Positions 1-10,073 of a DNA stretch of 64,000 bases are shown here, piece by piece. Every line of letters starts with the position of its first letter. Position 1 is the first letter of the stretch. The stretch is from Saccharophagus sp. K07 (GTDB lineage Bacteria > Pseudomonadota > Gammaproteobacteria > Pseudomonadales > Cellvibrionaceae): contig NZ_QRAI01000008.1 of the NCBI RefSeq assembly GCF_014336955.1, forward strand, positions 1 through 64,000, in the 5' to 3' direction. The notes beneath the pieces are model-generated. The model saw only the letters and a list, made by a program, of their open reading frames with translations, searched no databases and was not told where the DNA came from. The position numbers and the translations under genes are program-made.

Positions 1-86
1 TTATGTTTTGGGTTACTACAGCCAGACAAGGCCGCATCAACATAATGGTGGATTGCCGCCAGTGTTGGCCGAACAGCGGTATGTAA

Positions 87-299
87 GTAACTCTTAAATC
101 GTGGCCAAATTCACTTGACCACTACACTCCCGAAGAGGCGTGCGAAGCATTTGCACTCATTCATGATTCTTGGGATTACGGATGGACGTACCGTAGAACA
201 GAGGGGTCTTCATGCGTCGTTGCAGCGGGAGGGTATGATGAGGGAGAGGAATTTGACCATGTCTACGTTCCGATGCATAGCGAGAGAGAATGTCGCTAG
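87..299 (+). pseudogene. Unrecognised reading-frame remnant
   Basis: An open frame with protein-like composition runs to a TAG at 297-299 (it includes DHYTPEEACEAFALIHDSW and ends HVYVPMHSERECR). A TAA closes the frame just upstream at 84-86, and no start codon with a ribosome site is visible. It is therefore probably the tail of a broken gene. The family is not recognised. It lies in the same decayed stretch as the IS remnant that follows. Confidence 0.2.
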
Positions 300-456
300 G
301 ATCAAGATTAATTGTTCACGTATTCTCACGCCTTGTTAGCCCAACGGTTCGACCCATTATAGATAATGGCGGGGTTGCGGCGCCTCGCAACTGCGCGATA
401 AAAAATTGTAGAAGCATCGACTTAATCTGACGCTGATCTTGAAAAAGACGGGGTTA

Positions 457-609
457 CCGGGTTTGATGGTCGTGCGACCAATCATCCACCCCATAGGGGA
501 GTAATCCGGAAAGGTGCCGCAAATCAAATTTAGCGAAAATCTCGCGACCTAATTGTTGGTGATTCCAATTGCAATGAGCGATCTTATCCAGCGACAATGT
601 GAGCGACAT
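457..609 (-). CDS. Possible 50-aa ORF or gene fragment, unknown
   Basis: A short minus-strand frame starts MSLTLSLDKIAHCNWNHQQL and ends at TAA after about 50 codons. The composition looks like real protein, but no family is recognised. The same frame is also open upstream of the Met for several codons. It abuts the end of the IS3 remnant, so it may be a gene cut by the insertion. No clear ribosome site was seen. Confidence 0.2.
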
Positions 610-638
610 GCTCTTGCCCAATTTCTACGGTGCCTTGA

Positions 639-1660
639 TGTAAAGTGACCCTCCAATCTCAGTACCACTTCAAGGATGAGATTTTCATGTTAAACCGCCA
701 GCTTGGCAAAAGCCACGGGCGGCAAGTAATTCAGTGAACTGTGTGGCCGTTGGTTGTTGTAGGGTCGTGCCACAGGTTAATCTCGTAAAGCGCTTCTTCT
801 ATCGTTCTGAACCAGTGTAGATTCAGACATTCGTTTCTGAATTTTTCCATTTACACTCTCAACAAAAGCATTTTGGGTGGGTTTGCCAGGCTGGATAAAT
901 TGCAATTCAATCCCCCGTTCTTTACCCCAGAAGAACATGGCTTTGCTTGTAAGCTCGGTCTCGTTATCGCAGACAATCCAATTGGGTGCTCCTCACGTCT
1001 CAATCAGCTGTTAAGAAAGCGAGCCACCTGCTATCCACTAATTGAAAACATAACCAACTGGCCAACCAGCTCTCTGTAATAGTCGTCAATCACATTGAGC
1101 ATCCGAAAGTGCCTACCATTTGCCAATTGGTCATATACAAAAATCCATCGACCAGCCTCATTCACTTGCTTTAAAGCATCGTTGGTTGGTGTGGCGCTGG
1201 AGACGCTTTCGTTTCTTTGTGCGCACCGTTGCAATAAATGCGGTAGGTTCGCTTTTTATTGATGACTATGCCTTCTCTGCGCAGCAAGCTTTGAAGCATC
1301 AAATAGCTATATTGGGGATATTGCGCTGCCAACGCTTTTAATGGACCACAAAGATTGTCGTCGCAGCTCATTGTTGGCGAGTATCGATGTGAGCTTCGAC
1401 TAATACCGATGAGCCTGCATGCCGCGCGTTCCTCAACATATAGTGCTTCATCAAGTGATTTACCATGTGGCGCTTGGCTGCAGGCTTTACCACTTTTTTG
1501 AAAACATCCTTAAGCGAGGTCAACTTTTAAGTTCTTGTGTTCCTTTTGCATTTTGCCAAGACATGTTTAGAGTATTCCGCGATAAATGTCTTGCAGAGAA
1601 TCTTCGGAAAGAGCGATGCGATGTATATCCGCGTTTCTTGAATAGCTTGATCAGAAATTG
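639..1660 (-). mobile_element. Degenerate IS3-family insertion sequence (orfA/orfB remnants)
   Basis: Minus-strand pieces in different frames match the IS3-family OrfB transposase from N- to C-terminus. They are a VVKPAAKRHMVN segment near 1480, then PLKALAAQYPQYSYLMLQSL and KKRTYRIYC near 1300, then WIFVYDQLANGRHFRMLNVI near 1130, and finally YNNQRPHSSLNYLPPVAFA near 730 followed by a stop. Weak OrfA-like sequence (KEHKNLKVDLA) precedes it near 1530. The element ends at 639 in TGTAAAGTGACCCTCC, which resembles an IS3-type terminus. Several frameshifts and stops break the frame, so no active transposase is made. The opposite terminal repeat was not found, so the outer end is uncertain. Confidence 0.75.
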
Positions 1661-2214
1661 AAAGGTCATGTAATAGGGATAAATGTTGTTTTTCCAGCTA
1701 GGAAGTGCGAATTTTTTGTGTTCTCTAAAGCAAGAATTTCTGATGTCATTGGATTTTTGGTGGTTGTAAAGTTGTTGGTAAAAAATAGATATTGCATGTG
1801 AAAAGTTTTTGCTGAGCGCATGTGCAGGCTTGTTTTTGGGTTTGGTTCATAACGGATTTGGATAAGAATTTTGGGGCCACGGACAGTCCTCCTGTTTGGT
1901 TGCGACAAGCCTAATCGCAATCTTTCTCCAGAGCCGAGCGAACCTATTTCACGGGTTATTTGTTAAAAGAAATATTGGATGTGTGAAATAGGGCGGCAAA
2001 AAATGCCGTTCTGGAGGTGTCGAAGTGAATTCTGTGATAAAGGCAGCAGTTTGCTTTGTCAAAGAGTTGCAGTATGGAGCTGCCGCCTTAGTCAGAACTG
2101 GTTCGATTTGCCCTTCGATTGTTTAATCGAAGGGTAGATACAATGGCTCTGATTCAGGCGGTGCTTTTATGCCTCATGCTGAGAGCATTTTTCAACTGGA
2201 AAGTCTTCCGTTAT
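1661..2214. other. Intergenic stretch, no supported gene
   Basis: This stretch holds no recognisable gene. An 84-codon minus-strand frame at 1666-1920 has no family resemblance and an AT-rich, non-coding look. A small hairpin, CCTTCGATtgtttAATCGAAGG, lies at about 2113-2134. The rest is probably decayed flank of the IS remnant. Confidence 0.4.
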
Positions 2215-2239
2215 CCGCGGCTTTGTGAAAAAGCCGCGG
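2215..2239 (-). terminator. Hairpin after the GH43 gene
   Basis: CCGCGGCTTT and AAAGCCGCGG-type arms around a 5-base loop form a strong stem just past the stop codon of the GH43-CBM13 gene. No clear U-tract follows on the minus strand, so it may be an mRNA 3' end rather than a classic terminator. Confidence 0.5.
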
Positions 2240-2245
2240 TGCTTT

Positions 2246-3844
2246 TCAATATTCCTCAAATTTCTGATTTTCTCTTCCTAAACATTCCCATTGCTGCAGG
2301 TTGCCACCGTTTTCCGTGCTCCATTTTTCGACATCTAAACATTTACCGCTGTGTTTGGCGATCAGTGAGAAAGATCCATCTGCATGGTTTTGGATTTGCC
2401 AGAGTTGGTGATCCTCGCCGTTGCAAGACCATTGCAGGACGTTGGCGCCGTTGTCTTGTTTGCCAGCGGCAACATCCATGCATTGGCTGCTATGCAAGGC
2501 TTTGATCTGGAAGTAACCGGGTTGAGCTTCGATAAAGCGCCAGCGTTGGTTGTGGCCGGAGCCGCAGGTCCATTGGAGAATATTGGCGTGCTCGGCGAGG
2601 CTTTCGTCGGAAACGTCGACGCATTTACCGCTGTGACGCGAGCGGATGCGCACTTCTTCCATGCCGCTGCCAAATAATTCGCCAGTGTTGACGTCAACAG
2701 CGATGCGCGTGGACCAGTTGAGCGACATAGTGTCGCGGGTGGGGAAGGTGATGGGCAGCCAGACGTATTTGGAAGCCTGATAGGTCGGGTCCATCCAGCG
2801 ATCGCCCATATATAAATAGGACGTGGTTTCGCTGCCTTCGATAGGCAATATGTAGGTCGGCTGAGAATCGTAGGTTGTGCCATTTCCGACGGCTTTGGTG
2901 GAACTCCAAGTGCCGGAAAGGCTGGTTGCAGTGCCGTAACGGGCTTGGTTGGGATCCCAGCCGGAGGTGCCGGATGTCAGCAGAAAATAAACGTCGTTGT
3001 GTTTAACCAGGGCCGGCGCTTCGCGATGTTGTCCCACCCAGATTTTTTGCACTAAGTGAGAAATTTGCGTGTAATCGTCCGTTAGGCGATAGAGATGTAA
3101 ATCGGCATTTTCATTGGCGGCAGAGAGGAAATAACCTGCGCCGTCATCGTCCACAAATGCGGTGCAATCGCGGGACATATGATTCAACGGACGGAAGCTG
3201 CCGAGATATTGGTAATCGCCGTCGATGCGATCTGATACGGCTACAGCTGCGCGCGCTTGGCCGTAATTATCGCCGCCTTCTTTATGCATCCACATAACAT
3301 AACGATTGGTTCTTTTGTTGTAGATGATTTTTGGGCGTTCGATTTTGGCGTAATTCAAATCCGCATCGGATTTATCGGTCAGAATATCTTTGACAAATTC
3401 CCAATCTTTTAAATTGCGCGAACGGTAAAGGCGTACACTTTTGAAGGATTGATTGTCGTAACGGTTTTCGCCGTACCAGTAATAAAACTCGCCGACTTTA
3501 ATCATGCCTGCGCCGTGGGCATGCAAAATATTGCCGGACGTGTCGCGCAGGGTTAGGCCATTTTCGATGATTGAAGGCGAAAATTTGGCGGAAGCCGATG
3601 CCATCCAGGGTTCTAAAGGTGCGCCGCTGGAAGACGAAGATGAAGAACTGGAGGATGATGAGCTGGATGAAGATGCAGAGCTCGATGATGCAGAGCTTGA
3701 ACTCGATGACGAGCTGGAGGAAGCTGAGGAGCTTGACGAACTGGACGATGAACTCTTCTCCGCTCCGCCTCCGCACGCGACCAACCCTATACTCAACAGA
3801 ATCGTCAGCCAGGTTTTATGGGTTATTTGTCTGATCACAGCCAT
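2246..3844 (-). CDS. Secreted lipoprotein GH43-CBM13, candidate exo-beta-1,3-galactanase
   Basis: This 532-aa protein has a lipoprotein signal with lipobox LVAC at about residues 21-24. A linker of about 45 residues, almost all serine with a few alanines, follows. The central five-bladed GH43-type domain (about 75-390) contains HAHGAGMIKVGEFYYWYGEN, typical of the GH43 subfamily with exo-beta-1,3-galactanases. The C-terminal ricin-type lectin domain (CBM13, about 395-532) has three repeats ending in QRW, QLW and a degenerate QKF. GH43 (subfamily 24-like) joined to CBM13 is a known exo-galactanase architecture, so galactan or arabinogalactan side-chain degradation at the cell surface is inferred. 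Substrate specificity cannot be settled from sequence. The poly-Ser linker is a hallmark of Cellvibrio-type polysaccharide degraders. Confidence 0.8.
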   Translation of the reverse strand: MAVIRQITHKTWLTILLSIGLVACGGGAEKSSSSSSSSSSASSSSSSSSSSASSSSASSSSSSSSSSSSSSSSGAPLEPWMASASAKFSPSIIENGLTLRDTSGNILHAHGAGMIKVGEFYYWYGENRYDNQSFKSVRLYRSRNLKDWEFVKDILTDKSDADLNYAKIERPKIIYNKRTNRYVMWMHKEGGDNYGQARAAVAVSDRIDGDYQYLGSFRPLNHMSRDCTAFVDDDGAGYFLSAANENADLHLYRLTDDYTQISHLVQKIWVGQHREAPALVKHNDVYFLLTSGTSGWDPNQARYGTATSLSGTWSSTKAVGNGTTYDSQPTYILPIEGSETTSYLYMGDRWMDPTYQASKYVWLPITFPTRDTMSLNWSTRIAVDVNTGELFGSGMEEVRIRSRHSGKCVDVSDESLAEHANILQWTCGSGHNQRWRFIEAQPGYFQIKALHSSQCMDVAAGKQDNGANVLQWSCNGEDHQLWQIQNHADGSFSLIAKHSGKCLDVEKWSTENGGNLQQWECLGRENQKFEEY

Positions 3845-4041
3845 GCAGCCTCTAGGTTTTTATCCGGGAAATCTTGCCGGTTTGTTGGCGCTCTGTCTGT
3901 GATTCATATCCAAGTAACGGCGCGAAGCAGGCGTGATAAAGGACGAAAGAAAATGGTCATATGAAACGAATGGTCGGAACCTGAGTAATTGAACGCTTTG
4001 ATGCGGCTGAATAAGGCATAAGCAAAAACGAGGAATAACGC

Positions 4042-5451
4042 ATGAGCAAGGCAAGAGTTCGAATCGAGACGGATACGCTGGGAAGCGTCGAGGTACCGGA
4101 GGAGTGTTATTGGGGAGCTCAGACGCAAAGATCGGTGGAGAATTTCCCCATCGGCGGGCAAAAATTTTCGTCCATTTTTATTCGCGCCTTATTTGTTGTT
4201 AAAGCGGCTGCGGCGCATACCAACAAAATATTGGGAAAACTGGATGAAACCTTGGCTAGCTATATCATTCAAGCGTGCGAAGAAGGATTGGCCGGAAAAT
4301 TCGACGATCAATTTCCTCTGGTGGTCTGGCAAACGGGCAGTGGCACTCAGACCAATATGAATGCCAATGAAGTGATCGCCAATCGCGCCAATGAAATTGC
4401 CGGTTTTGCGCGCGGTGGAAAAAAGCCGGTGCATCCCAACGATCACGTCAATTTATCCCAATCTTCCAACGATGCTTTTCCCACGGCTATGCATATTGCA
4501 GCGGTTCTTGCGCTTAATGAGCGACTGTTGCCGGCGTTGGAAAAATTAATCGCCAGTTTACAAGCGCGCAGCGAGGAATTTTCTGACATCGTAAAAATCG
4601 GTCGGACCCATATGATGGATGCCACACCGCTGACCTTGGGGCAGGAATTTTCCGGTTATGTGGCGCAATTGGAGCTAGCACGTCACAGCATCGAGCAGGC
4701 TCGTCACGATTTATACGATTTGGCATTGGGCGGAACAGCAGTTGGTACGGGTTTGAACAGTCACACCGAATGGGCGGTTTCGGTTGCGCTTGCCATCAGT
4801 CGTTTAACCAGTCTGCCATTTCGCAGTGCGCCTAATAAATTTATGGCGCTTTCCGCGCATGATGCACTGCTAAAAACCAGCGCCGCATTGCGGCAGTTGG
4901 CCAGCGCCTGTTTGGTGATTGGCAATAATTTGCGTTTATTGGCGAGCGGGCCACGCTGTGGTTTAGGCGAATTAATTTTGCCGGCAAATGAGCCTGGCAG
5001 CTCAATTATGCCGGGCAAAGTGAATCCGACGCAGATCGAAGCTCTGACCATGGTGGCGGCGCAGGTGATCGGCAACGATACAGCGGTGACAATTGCCGCA
5101 TCGCAAGCGCATTTGCAATTAAATGTATTTAAGCCGGTGATTATTCACAATGTGCTGCAATCCATCGATTTACTCGCGGATACCTTTGACAGTTTCCGTT
5201 TGCGTTGTGTCGATGGCATGAAAGCAAATGAAGAAACCATTAAAAATCATCTGCACAACTCCCTGATGTTGGTAACTGCTCTGACGCCTAAAATTGGTTA
5301 CGACATGGCCGCAGCTGTGGCAAAACAGGCTTATGCAGAAAATAAAACCTTATGGGATGTGGTGCAGGAGAAAAATCTGATGGATCGGGAAACATTTAAT
5401 AACTTAACGGATCCAACGCCTATGACAGGGCCGGGTGGGGAGGAGGGCTAA
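4042..5451 (+). CDS. fumC: Fumarate hydratase, class II
   Basis: FumC interconverts fumarate and L-malate in the TCA cycle; this class is iron-free, homotetrameric and oxidation-resistant. The 469-aa length is normal. The superfamily signature GSSIMPGKVNPTQIE is present around residue 320, along with the substrate-binding TGSGTQTNMN and HPNDHVNLSQSSND motifs. The ATG at 4042 has an AGGAA ribosome site about 8 nt upstream and gives the standard N-terminus. It lies convergent with acnA and divergent from the GH43 gene. The C-terminus (TGPGGEEG) differs from the enterobacterial tail but is plausible. Confidence 0.95.
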   Translation: MSKARVRIETDTLGSVEVPEECYWGAQTQRSVENFPIGGQKFSSIFIRALFVVKAAAAHTNKILGKLDETLASYIIQACEEGLAGKFDDQFPLVVWQTGSGTQTNMNANEVIANRANEIAGFARGGKKPVHPNDHVNLSQSSNDAFPTAMHIAAVLALNERLLPALEKLIASLQARSEEFSDIVKIGRTHMMDATPLTLGQEFSGYVAQLELARHSIEQARHDLYDLALGGTAVGTGLNSHTEWAVSVALAISRLTSLPFRSAPNKFMALSAHDALLKTSAALRQLASACLVIGNNLRLLASGPRCGLGELILPANEPGSSIMPGKVNPTQIEALTMVAAQVIGNDTAVTIAASQAHLQLNVFKPVIIHNVLQSIDLLADTFDSFRLRCVDGMKANEETIKNHLHNSLMLVTALTPKIGYDMAAAVAKQAYAENKTLWDVVQEKNLMDRETFNNLTDPTPMTGPGGEEG

Positions 5452-5496
5452 TATTCCTTCTGGATTTTTATTTATCTCCCCTGCACGTTTTAATTT

Positions 5497-5533
5497 GACC
5501 CCCTCCCGGCCTCCCTTGCCAGGGGGAGGGGCA
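5497..5533. repeat. C/G-rich intergenic hairpin repeat
   Basis: CCCCCTCCCgg..TTGCC and AGGGGGAGGGG arms form an inverted repeat between the convergent fumC and acnA ends. Similar CCCTCTCC/GGAGAGGG-type elements recur near 9.9, 39.8 and 62.3 kb, always intergenic. It may also end transcription of both genes. Confidence 0.6.
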
Positions 5534-5579
5534 CTGTTACCTATGTGGCCGGTTTATATAGCTACCTCTCGAGAAAAAA

Positions 5580-8249
5580 TTAACTCTTTGCCAACTGCCG
5601 CAACACATAATGCAAAATGCCGCCGTGGCGGTAGTACTCCCATTCCACTGCCGTATCGATGCGCACTTGCACAGTAAATTCCTTGGTTGCGCCATCGGAT
5701 GACATGGCAGTTACCGTCAATTCTTTCGGCGTTCCTTCAATTGCGCCTATAGAGAAAAATTCATCGCCTTTTAATCCCAGGCTATCGGCGCTTTCACCGG
5801 GCAAAAATTGCAGTGGCAGAACGCCAAAACCCACCAAATTTGAGCGGTGAATGCGTTCAAAGCTTTGGGCGATGACGGCTTTTACGCCGAGCAAATTGGT
5901 GCCTTTGGCGGCCCAGTCGCGGCTGGAGCCGGTGCCGTATTCCAATCCTGCGAGAATTATGAGCGGTACTTTATCTGCGGCATAACGCATGGCCGCGTCG
6001 TAAATACTGGTTTGTTCGTTGGTCGGTAAATAAGTGGTGTAGCCGCCTTCGGTGCCGGGTGCGAGTTGGTTGCGCAGGCGCACATTCGCAAAGGTTCCGC
6101 GCACCATCACTTCGTGGTTGCCGCGGCGTGAACCATAGCTGTTGAAATCTGCTGGTTCTACACCGTGAGAAATTAAATATTCACCAGCGGGGCTTTTTTT
6201 CTTGATCGAACCTGCGGGCGAAATATGGTCGGTGGTGATGGAATCGCCGACTTTCACCAGACAACGCGCATTGATAATCGGCGGCGGCGGTGAAACCTCC
6301 ATGGTCATGCCGTCAAAGTAGGGCGGTTTTTTGACGTAGGTGGATTCCGGCCAGGAATACACTTCGTCCTCCGGCACTGGCAGGCTGCGCCATTGTTCGC
6401 TGCCGGCAAAAACGTCTGCGTATTTTTCCCGATACAGTTGCGCGGAGATATTGCGCGCTATGCAATTGCTGATTTCCTGCTGGCTCGGCCAGATCTCTTT
6501 GAGATAAACCGGTTTGCCGTCCTGGCCTGTGCCCAGCGGCTCTTTGGTGAGGTCGATATTCATATTGCCCGCGAGAGCGTAGGCGACCACCAGCGGCGGG
6601 GAGGCGAGGTAATTGGCTTTAACGTCCTGATGAATACGGCCTTCAAAATTGCGGTTGCCGGATAAAACGGCGGCGACCAGCAAATCGTTATCGTAAATGG
6701 CTTGTTGCACGGCGTCCGGCAGTGGGCCGGAGTTGCCGATACAGGTAGTGCAGCCAAATCCCACAATATCAAAACCGAGTTTGCTCAGCGGCTCGAGCAA
6801 ACCGGCCTTTTCCATATAGGCCGGCACCACTTGCGAGCCGGGTGCGAAAGAAGTTTTGACCCAGGGCTGGGTTTTCAAGCCGCGTTCGTAGGCATTTTTC
6901 GCCAATAAACCTGCGGCGATCAGCACAGCGGGGTTGGAGGTGTTGGTGCAGGAGGTAATTGCGGCTATAACGACCGCTCCATCTTTTAATTCCAATCCTG
7001 CGCTGTTGGATTTTTTCGCGCCGCGATCGCTGGCCAAGGTGGTGGAGCGACGGGTTTGTTCGGCTTGTAATAATTCGCGAAATTCCGCTGCCACTCTGCC
7101 AAGAGCTATACGGTCCTGCGGGCGTTTAGGACCGGCGAGGCTGGGCTCGACGGTGCTTAAGTCCAATTCCAGTACAGAGCTGTAGTGCGCCTCTGGTGTG
7201 GAATCGTCGCGCCAAATGCCTTGTGCTTTTGCATAGGCTTCCACCAGCTCGATCTGCTGCGGATCGCGGCCGGAGAGGGCGAGGTAATTTAGGGTTTCCT
7301 GATCGATGGGGAACAGACCGCAGGTCGCGCCGTATTCCGGGGCCATATTGCCGATGGTGGCGCGGTCCGCCAGCGGCAGGTTGGAAAGGCCGGGGCCGAA
7401 AAATTCGACGAATTTGCCGACCACTCCGGCTTTGCGCAACATTTGTGTGACGGTGAGAACAAGGTCCGTCGCGGTAGCGCCTTCACGCAATTTGCCGGTA
7501 AGACGAAAGCCGACCACTTGCGGAATTAACATGGTAATGGGTTGACCGAGCATGGCCGCTTCGGCTTCGATGCCGCCGACACCCCAGCCCAATACGCCGA
7601 GGCCATTGATCATGGTGGTATGGGAGTCGGTACCCACCAGGGTATCCATAACCAGCACAGTATCGCTGCCGCGTTTTTCCTTCAGTACCACCTGGGCGAG
7701 ATATTCCAGGTTCACCTGGTGGACGATGCCGGTACCCGGGGGCACAACGCGGAAGTTGTTAAAGGCTTTTTGTCCCCAGCGCAAAAATTGATAGCGCTCG
7801 CGGTTGCGCTCGAATTCCAGTTCGATATTGCGCTGTAAGGCTTTGGGGCTGCCGAATTCATCGACCATAACGGAGTGGTCGATCACTAAATCCACAGGCC
7901 CCAGCGGATTGATTTTGACAGGATCGGCGCCGAGATCGCGCATGGCGGCGCGCATAGCGGCGAGATCAACCACCGCGGGCACGCCGGTAAAGTCCTGCAA
8001 TACCACGCGCGCTGGAGTGAAATTGATTTGATAATCCGGCTCCGCTTCTGCTTTCCATTGCAACACGGCTTCGATATCGGCTCGGGTTACGTTGATGCCG
8101 TCCTCTTTGCGCAAAAGATTTTCCAGCAGGATTTTCAGCGCATAAGGCAGGCGCCGGAGCTTTTCCTGGGGCAGAGCTTGCAACGAGTAGTAGGAAAAAG
8201 TTTTTCCGCCGAGAGAAAGCTGAGATAGCGCCTGGAAACTGTTTGTCAT
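5580..8249 (-). CDS. acnA: Aconitate hydratase A
   Basis: AcnA isomerises citrate to isocitrate using a [4Fe-4S] cluster. The 889-aa length fits the AcnA/IRP family. Cluster ligands are visible as SCTNTSNP and [14 protein letters not shown]. The N-terminal [23 protein letters not shown] and the C-terminal swivel domain ([21 protein letters not shown] region) are typical. The ATG at 8249 gives [16 protein letters not shown] with an upstream purine-rich GGAGGTCC site. It pairs head-to-tail-end with fumC; in E. coli acnA and fumC are both stress-stable TCA isozymes, which makes the pairing suggestive. Confidence 0.95.
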   Translation of the reverse strand: MTNSFQALSQLSLGGKTFSYYSLQALPQEKLRRLPYALKILLENLLRKEDGINVTRADIEAVLQWKAEAEPDYQINFTPARVVLQDFTGVPAVVDLAAMRAAMRDLGADPVKINPLGPVDLVIDHSVMVDEFGSPKALQRNIELEFERNRERYQFLRWGQKAFNNFRVVPPGTGIVHQVNLEYLAQVVLKEKRGSDTVLVMDTLVGTDSHTTMINGLGVLGWGVGGIEAEAAMLGQPITMLIPQVVGFRLTGKLREGATATDLVLTVTQMLRKAGVVGKFVEFFGPGLSNLPLADRATIGNMAPEYGATCGLFPIDQETLNYLALSGRDPQQIELVEAYAKAQGIWRDDSTPEAHYSSVLELDLSTVEPSLAGPKRPQDRIALGRVAAEFRELLQAEQTRRSTTLASDRGAKKSNSAGLELKDGAVVIAAITSCTNTSNPAVLIAAGLLAKNAYERGLKTQPWVKTSFAPGSQVVPAYMEKAGLLEPLSKLGFDIVGFGCTTCIGNSGPLPDAVQQAIYDNDLLVAAVLSGNRNFEGRIHQDVKANYLASPPLVVAYALAGNMNIDLTKEPLGTGQDGKPVYLKEIWPSQQEISNCIARNISAQLYREKYADVFAGSEQWRSLPVPEDEVYSWPESTYVKKPPYFDGMTMEVSPPPPIINARCLVKVGDSITTDHISPAGSIKKKSPAGEYLISHGVEPADFNSYGSRRGNHEVMVRGTFANVRLRNQLAPGTEGGYTTYLPTNEQTSIYDAAMRYAADKVPLIILAGLEYGTGSSRDWAAKGTNLLGVKAVIAQSFERIHRSNLVGFGVLPLQFLPGESADSLGLKGDEFFSIGAIEGTPKELTVTAMSSDGATKEFTVQVRIDTAVEWEYYRHGGILHYVLRQLAKS

Positions 8250-8329
8250 AGGACCTCCGGTAAGTTTTATGGGCGTAAGTGAAACCGTGTTCCTGAAATT
8301 GCGGGACTTAATGTCACGCCAGGTAAATC

Positions 8330-8370
8330 TGACCGTGGTTCCGGTCGCTATACTCTCTAAAAAAGTATAG
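8330..8370. promoter_or_regulatory. Inverted repeats in the acnA/MFS divergent region
   Basis: CTATACT and AGTATAG form a 7-bp inverted repeat with a 9-nt centre (8348-8370), next to GACCG/CGGTC arms at 8331-8346. They lie between two divergent starts and could be an operator or promoter parts. No regulator can be assigned. Confidence 0.25.
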
Positions 8371-8437
8371 AAAGGTTTGTTCGGAAGCCGCCGAACGCTG
8401 GCCGTTTCGCCAATTCCTTATTCACTGGTGCCTTGGC

Positions 8438-9841
8438 ATGAAATCGAAAGTTCCCCGCGTAGAATGTCGAACCAGCCAAAAAGCCTGGTTGCGCAAAACG
8501 CTGCGCTATTCGCAGGTGGAAGCGGTGGCGTCTTCTACTATGACCGCGACGGGCGATAACTTTTTTAACGCGTTCGCCGTATATCTGAAGGCTAGCATAA
8601 TTCAGATGGGCTGGCTTACGGCATTCCCTCAGTTTTTCGGTGCGTGCTTCCAATTATTGTCCGTTTGGTTGGGCGCGTATATGAGCCGCCGCACTTTGAT
8701 TGTCGGTTGTGCGGTTTTTCAGGCCGTGATGGTGGCATTGATGGCCGTTCTCGCTCTGTTCCACCCGCAGTGGGGCATGCTGATGCTGATCGGCTTGGCG
8801 ATTTTTTATCACGCCAGCACCAACGTAATTCAGCCGCAGTGGCGCGCGTGGATGGGCAGCATAGTTCCGCCCAGGCGGCGCGGAGTCTTTTTTGCGGCGC
8901 GTACGCGCTTAACCATGGCGACGTCCTTGGTCATTTTTATCGCTGGTGGAGCCATGTTGAGCATCAGTGCTGCCTCTGGCAAAGCGTGGTTCGGTTTTTT
9001 GCTGCTGTTCGGCTGCGCATCCACCGGTCGATTGGTGTCGGCCTGGCTGCTGTGGAAAATGCACGATCCCGACCCGCAACCGCCCGCGCAATCGCGCCAG
9101 TTTGTCGAAACCATGCGCCAAGTCGCGCATTCACTGCGCGAGCCAACCTTTCGCCATTACAGTTTATTTGTCGCTGGCATGCAGGGAATGGTCGCTATTT
9201 CGGCCCCGTTTTTTGCGGTGTATATGCTGTCCGAGCTGAACTTCACCTATTTCCAATACAGCATTAACAGTGTGGCCTCCATTGCGACACAATTTTTAAC
9301 CTTGGGATTTTGGGGACGGGTGAGCGACCGTTTTGGCAATCGCCTCGTTATGGTGGTGACCAGCTGCCTTTTGCCGACCGTGCCTTTGTGGTGGCTGATC
9401 TCGCCTAATTTTTATTTTCTGCTTTTTGCACAGGCACTTTCGGGTTTTGCCTGGAGCGGATTTTCCTTGAGTACCAGTAATTACCTCTACGATATACGGC
9501 CCCACAGAACCAATTTTGCTTCCTATGCTGCGGTTCAGTCAGCGTTGAGTGCAACGTTGATTTTTATCGGTGCCTTGGGCGGCGGTTATTTGGCCGCCGC
9601 AGCGCCAGCCATTCGCGACATGCTGCCGTTTCACCTGGCCAGTTCCATTTTTGTGGTGTTTATCTGCAGCGCCGTGTTGCGCGGCGTGGTCACCCTCTGG
9701 TTTATTCCCCGCGCCGTGGAACCGCGCGTGCGACAACATCCGCAGTTGCTGCAAATCGTCTATCGCGTTGCGCGATTTAATACGATTTCCGGAATGGTTT
9801 TGGATTGGTTGACGATTGCCAAACGGAAGGACGAAAAATAG
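8438..9841 (+). CDS. Major facilitator superfamily transporter
   Basis: This 467-aa inner-membrane protein has about 12 hydrophobic segments. Basic loops follow TM2 (GAYMSRRTLIVG) and recur in the second half (WGRVSDRFGNRLVMV), the duplicated MFS motif A. A long charged central loop (about 205-230) separates the two six-helix halves. Substrate cannot be read from the sequence. The first ATG has only a weak ribosome site, so a slightly later start is possible. It is transcribed away from acnA and convergent with the emrB-type gene. Confidence 0.8.
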   Translation: MKSKVPRVECRTSQKAWLRKTLRYSQVEAVASSTMTATGDNFFNAFAVYLKASIIQMGWLTAFPQFFGACFQLLSVWLGAYMSRRTLIVGCAVFQAVMVALMAVLALFHPQWGMLMLIGLAIFYHASTNVIQPQWRAWMGSIVPPRRRGVFFAARTRLTMATSLVIFIAGGAMLSISAASGKAWFGFLLLFGCASTGRLVSAWLLWKMHDPDPQPPAQSRQFVETMRQVAHSLREPTFRHYSLFVAGMQGMVAISAPFFAVYMLSELNFTYFQYSINSVASIATQFLTLGFWGRVSDRFGNRLVMVVTSCLLPTVPLWWLISPNFYFLLFAQALSGFAWSGFSLSTSNYLYDIRPHRTNFASYAAVQSALSATLIFIGALGGGYLAAAAPAIRDMLPFHLASSIFVVFICSAVLRGVVTLWFIPRAVEPRVRQHPQLLQIVYRVARFNTISGMVLDWLTIAKRKDEK

Positions 9842-9855
9842 AAATGGATGTGACC

Positions 9856-10021
9856 GGCCCTTACCCTGAGGGAGAGGGGATTGTGTCCGTTTTCTGTAGA
9901 ACACAACTCGTCTGAGAACACCGCATAGAAATTCCAACCGCATCTGAATCCATCAACTCGGATTGCAATTGTGCAGCGATGAAAAACCCTCTCCCTCCTG
10001 GAGAGGGTTGGGGTGAGGGCA
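9856..10021. repeat. Pair of C/G-rich intergenic repeat elements
   Basis: Two half-elements lie between convergent genes: CCCTTACCCTGAGGGAGAGG near 9860-9880 and AACCCTCTCCCTCCTGGAGA... GGGTTGGGGTGAGGG near 9986-10021. The second folds as CCCTCTCC/GGAGAGGG. They belong to the same repeat class as those at 5.5, 39.8 and 62.3 kb. Confidence 0.6.
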
Positions 10022-10073
10022 TTTGGATAATCAGTGAAATATATTTCAGGATTGGAAAAATTCTTCCGCTTAT

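Noticed and set aside
325-360. Possible integron attC half-site (GCCTTGTTAGCCCAACGG)
   Set aside because: GCCCAAC fits the RYYYAAC core, but no matching GTTRRRY site or foldable partner was found nearby, and no integrase is present.
1666-1920. 84-codon minus-strand frame
   Set aside because: No family resemblance, no ribosome site judged convincing, and AT-rich decayed context.
3504-3902. Plus-strand frame rich in Glu/Asp/Leu opposite the GH43 gene
   Set aside because: It is the antisense of the poly-serine linker; composition is forced by the Ser codons.
7196-7838. Several 80-130 codon frames opposite acnA
   Set aside because: They are antisense shadows of a highly conserved gene.
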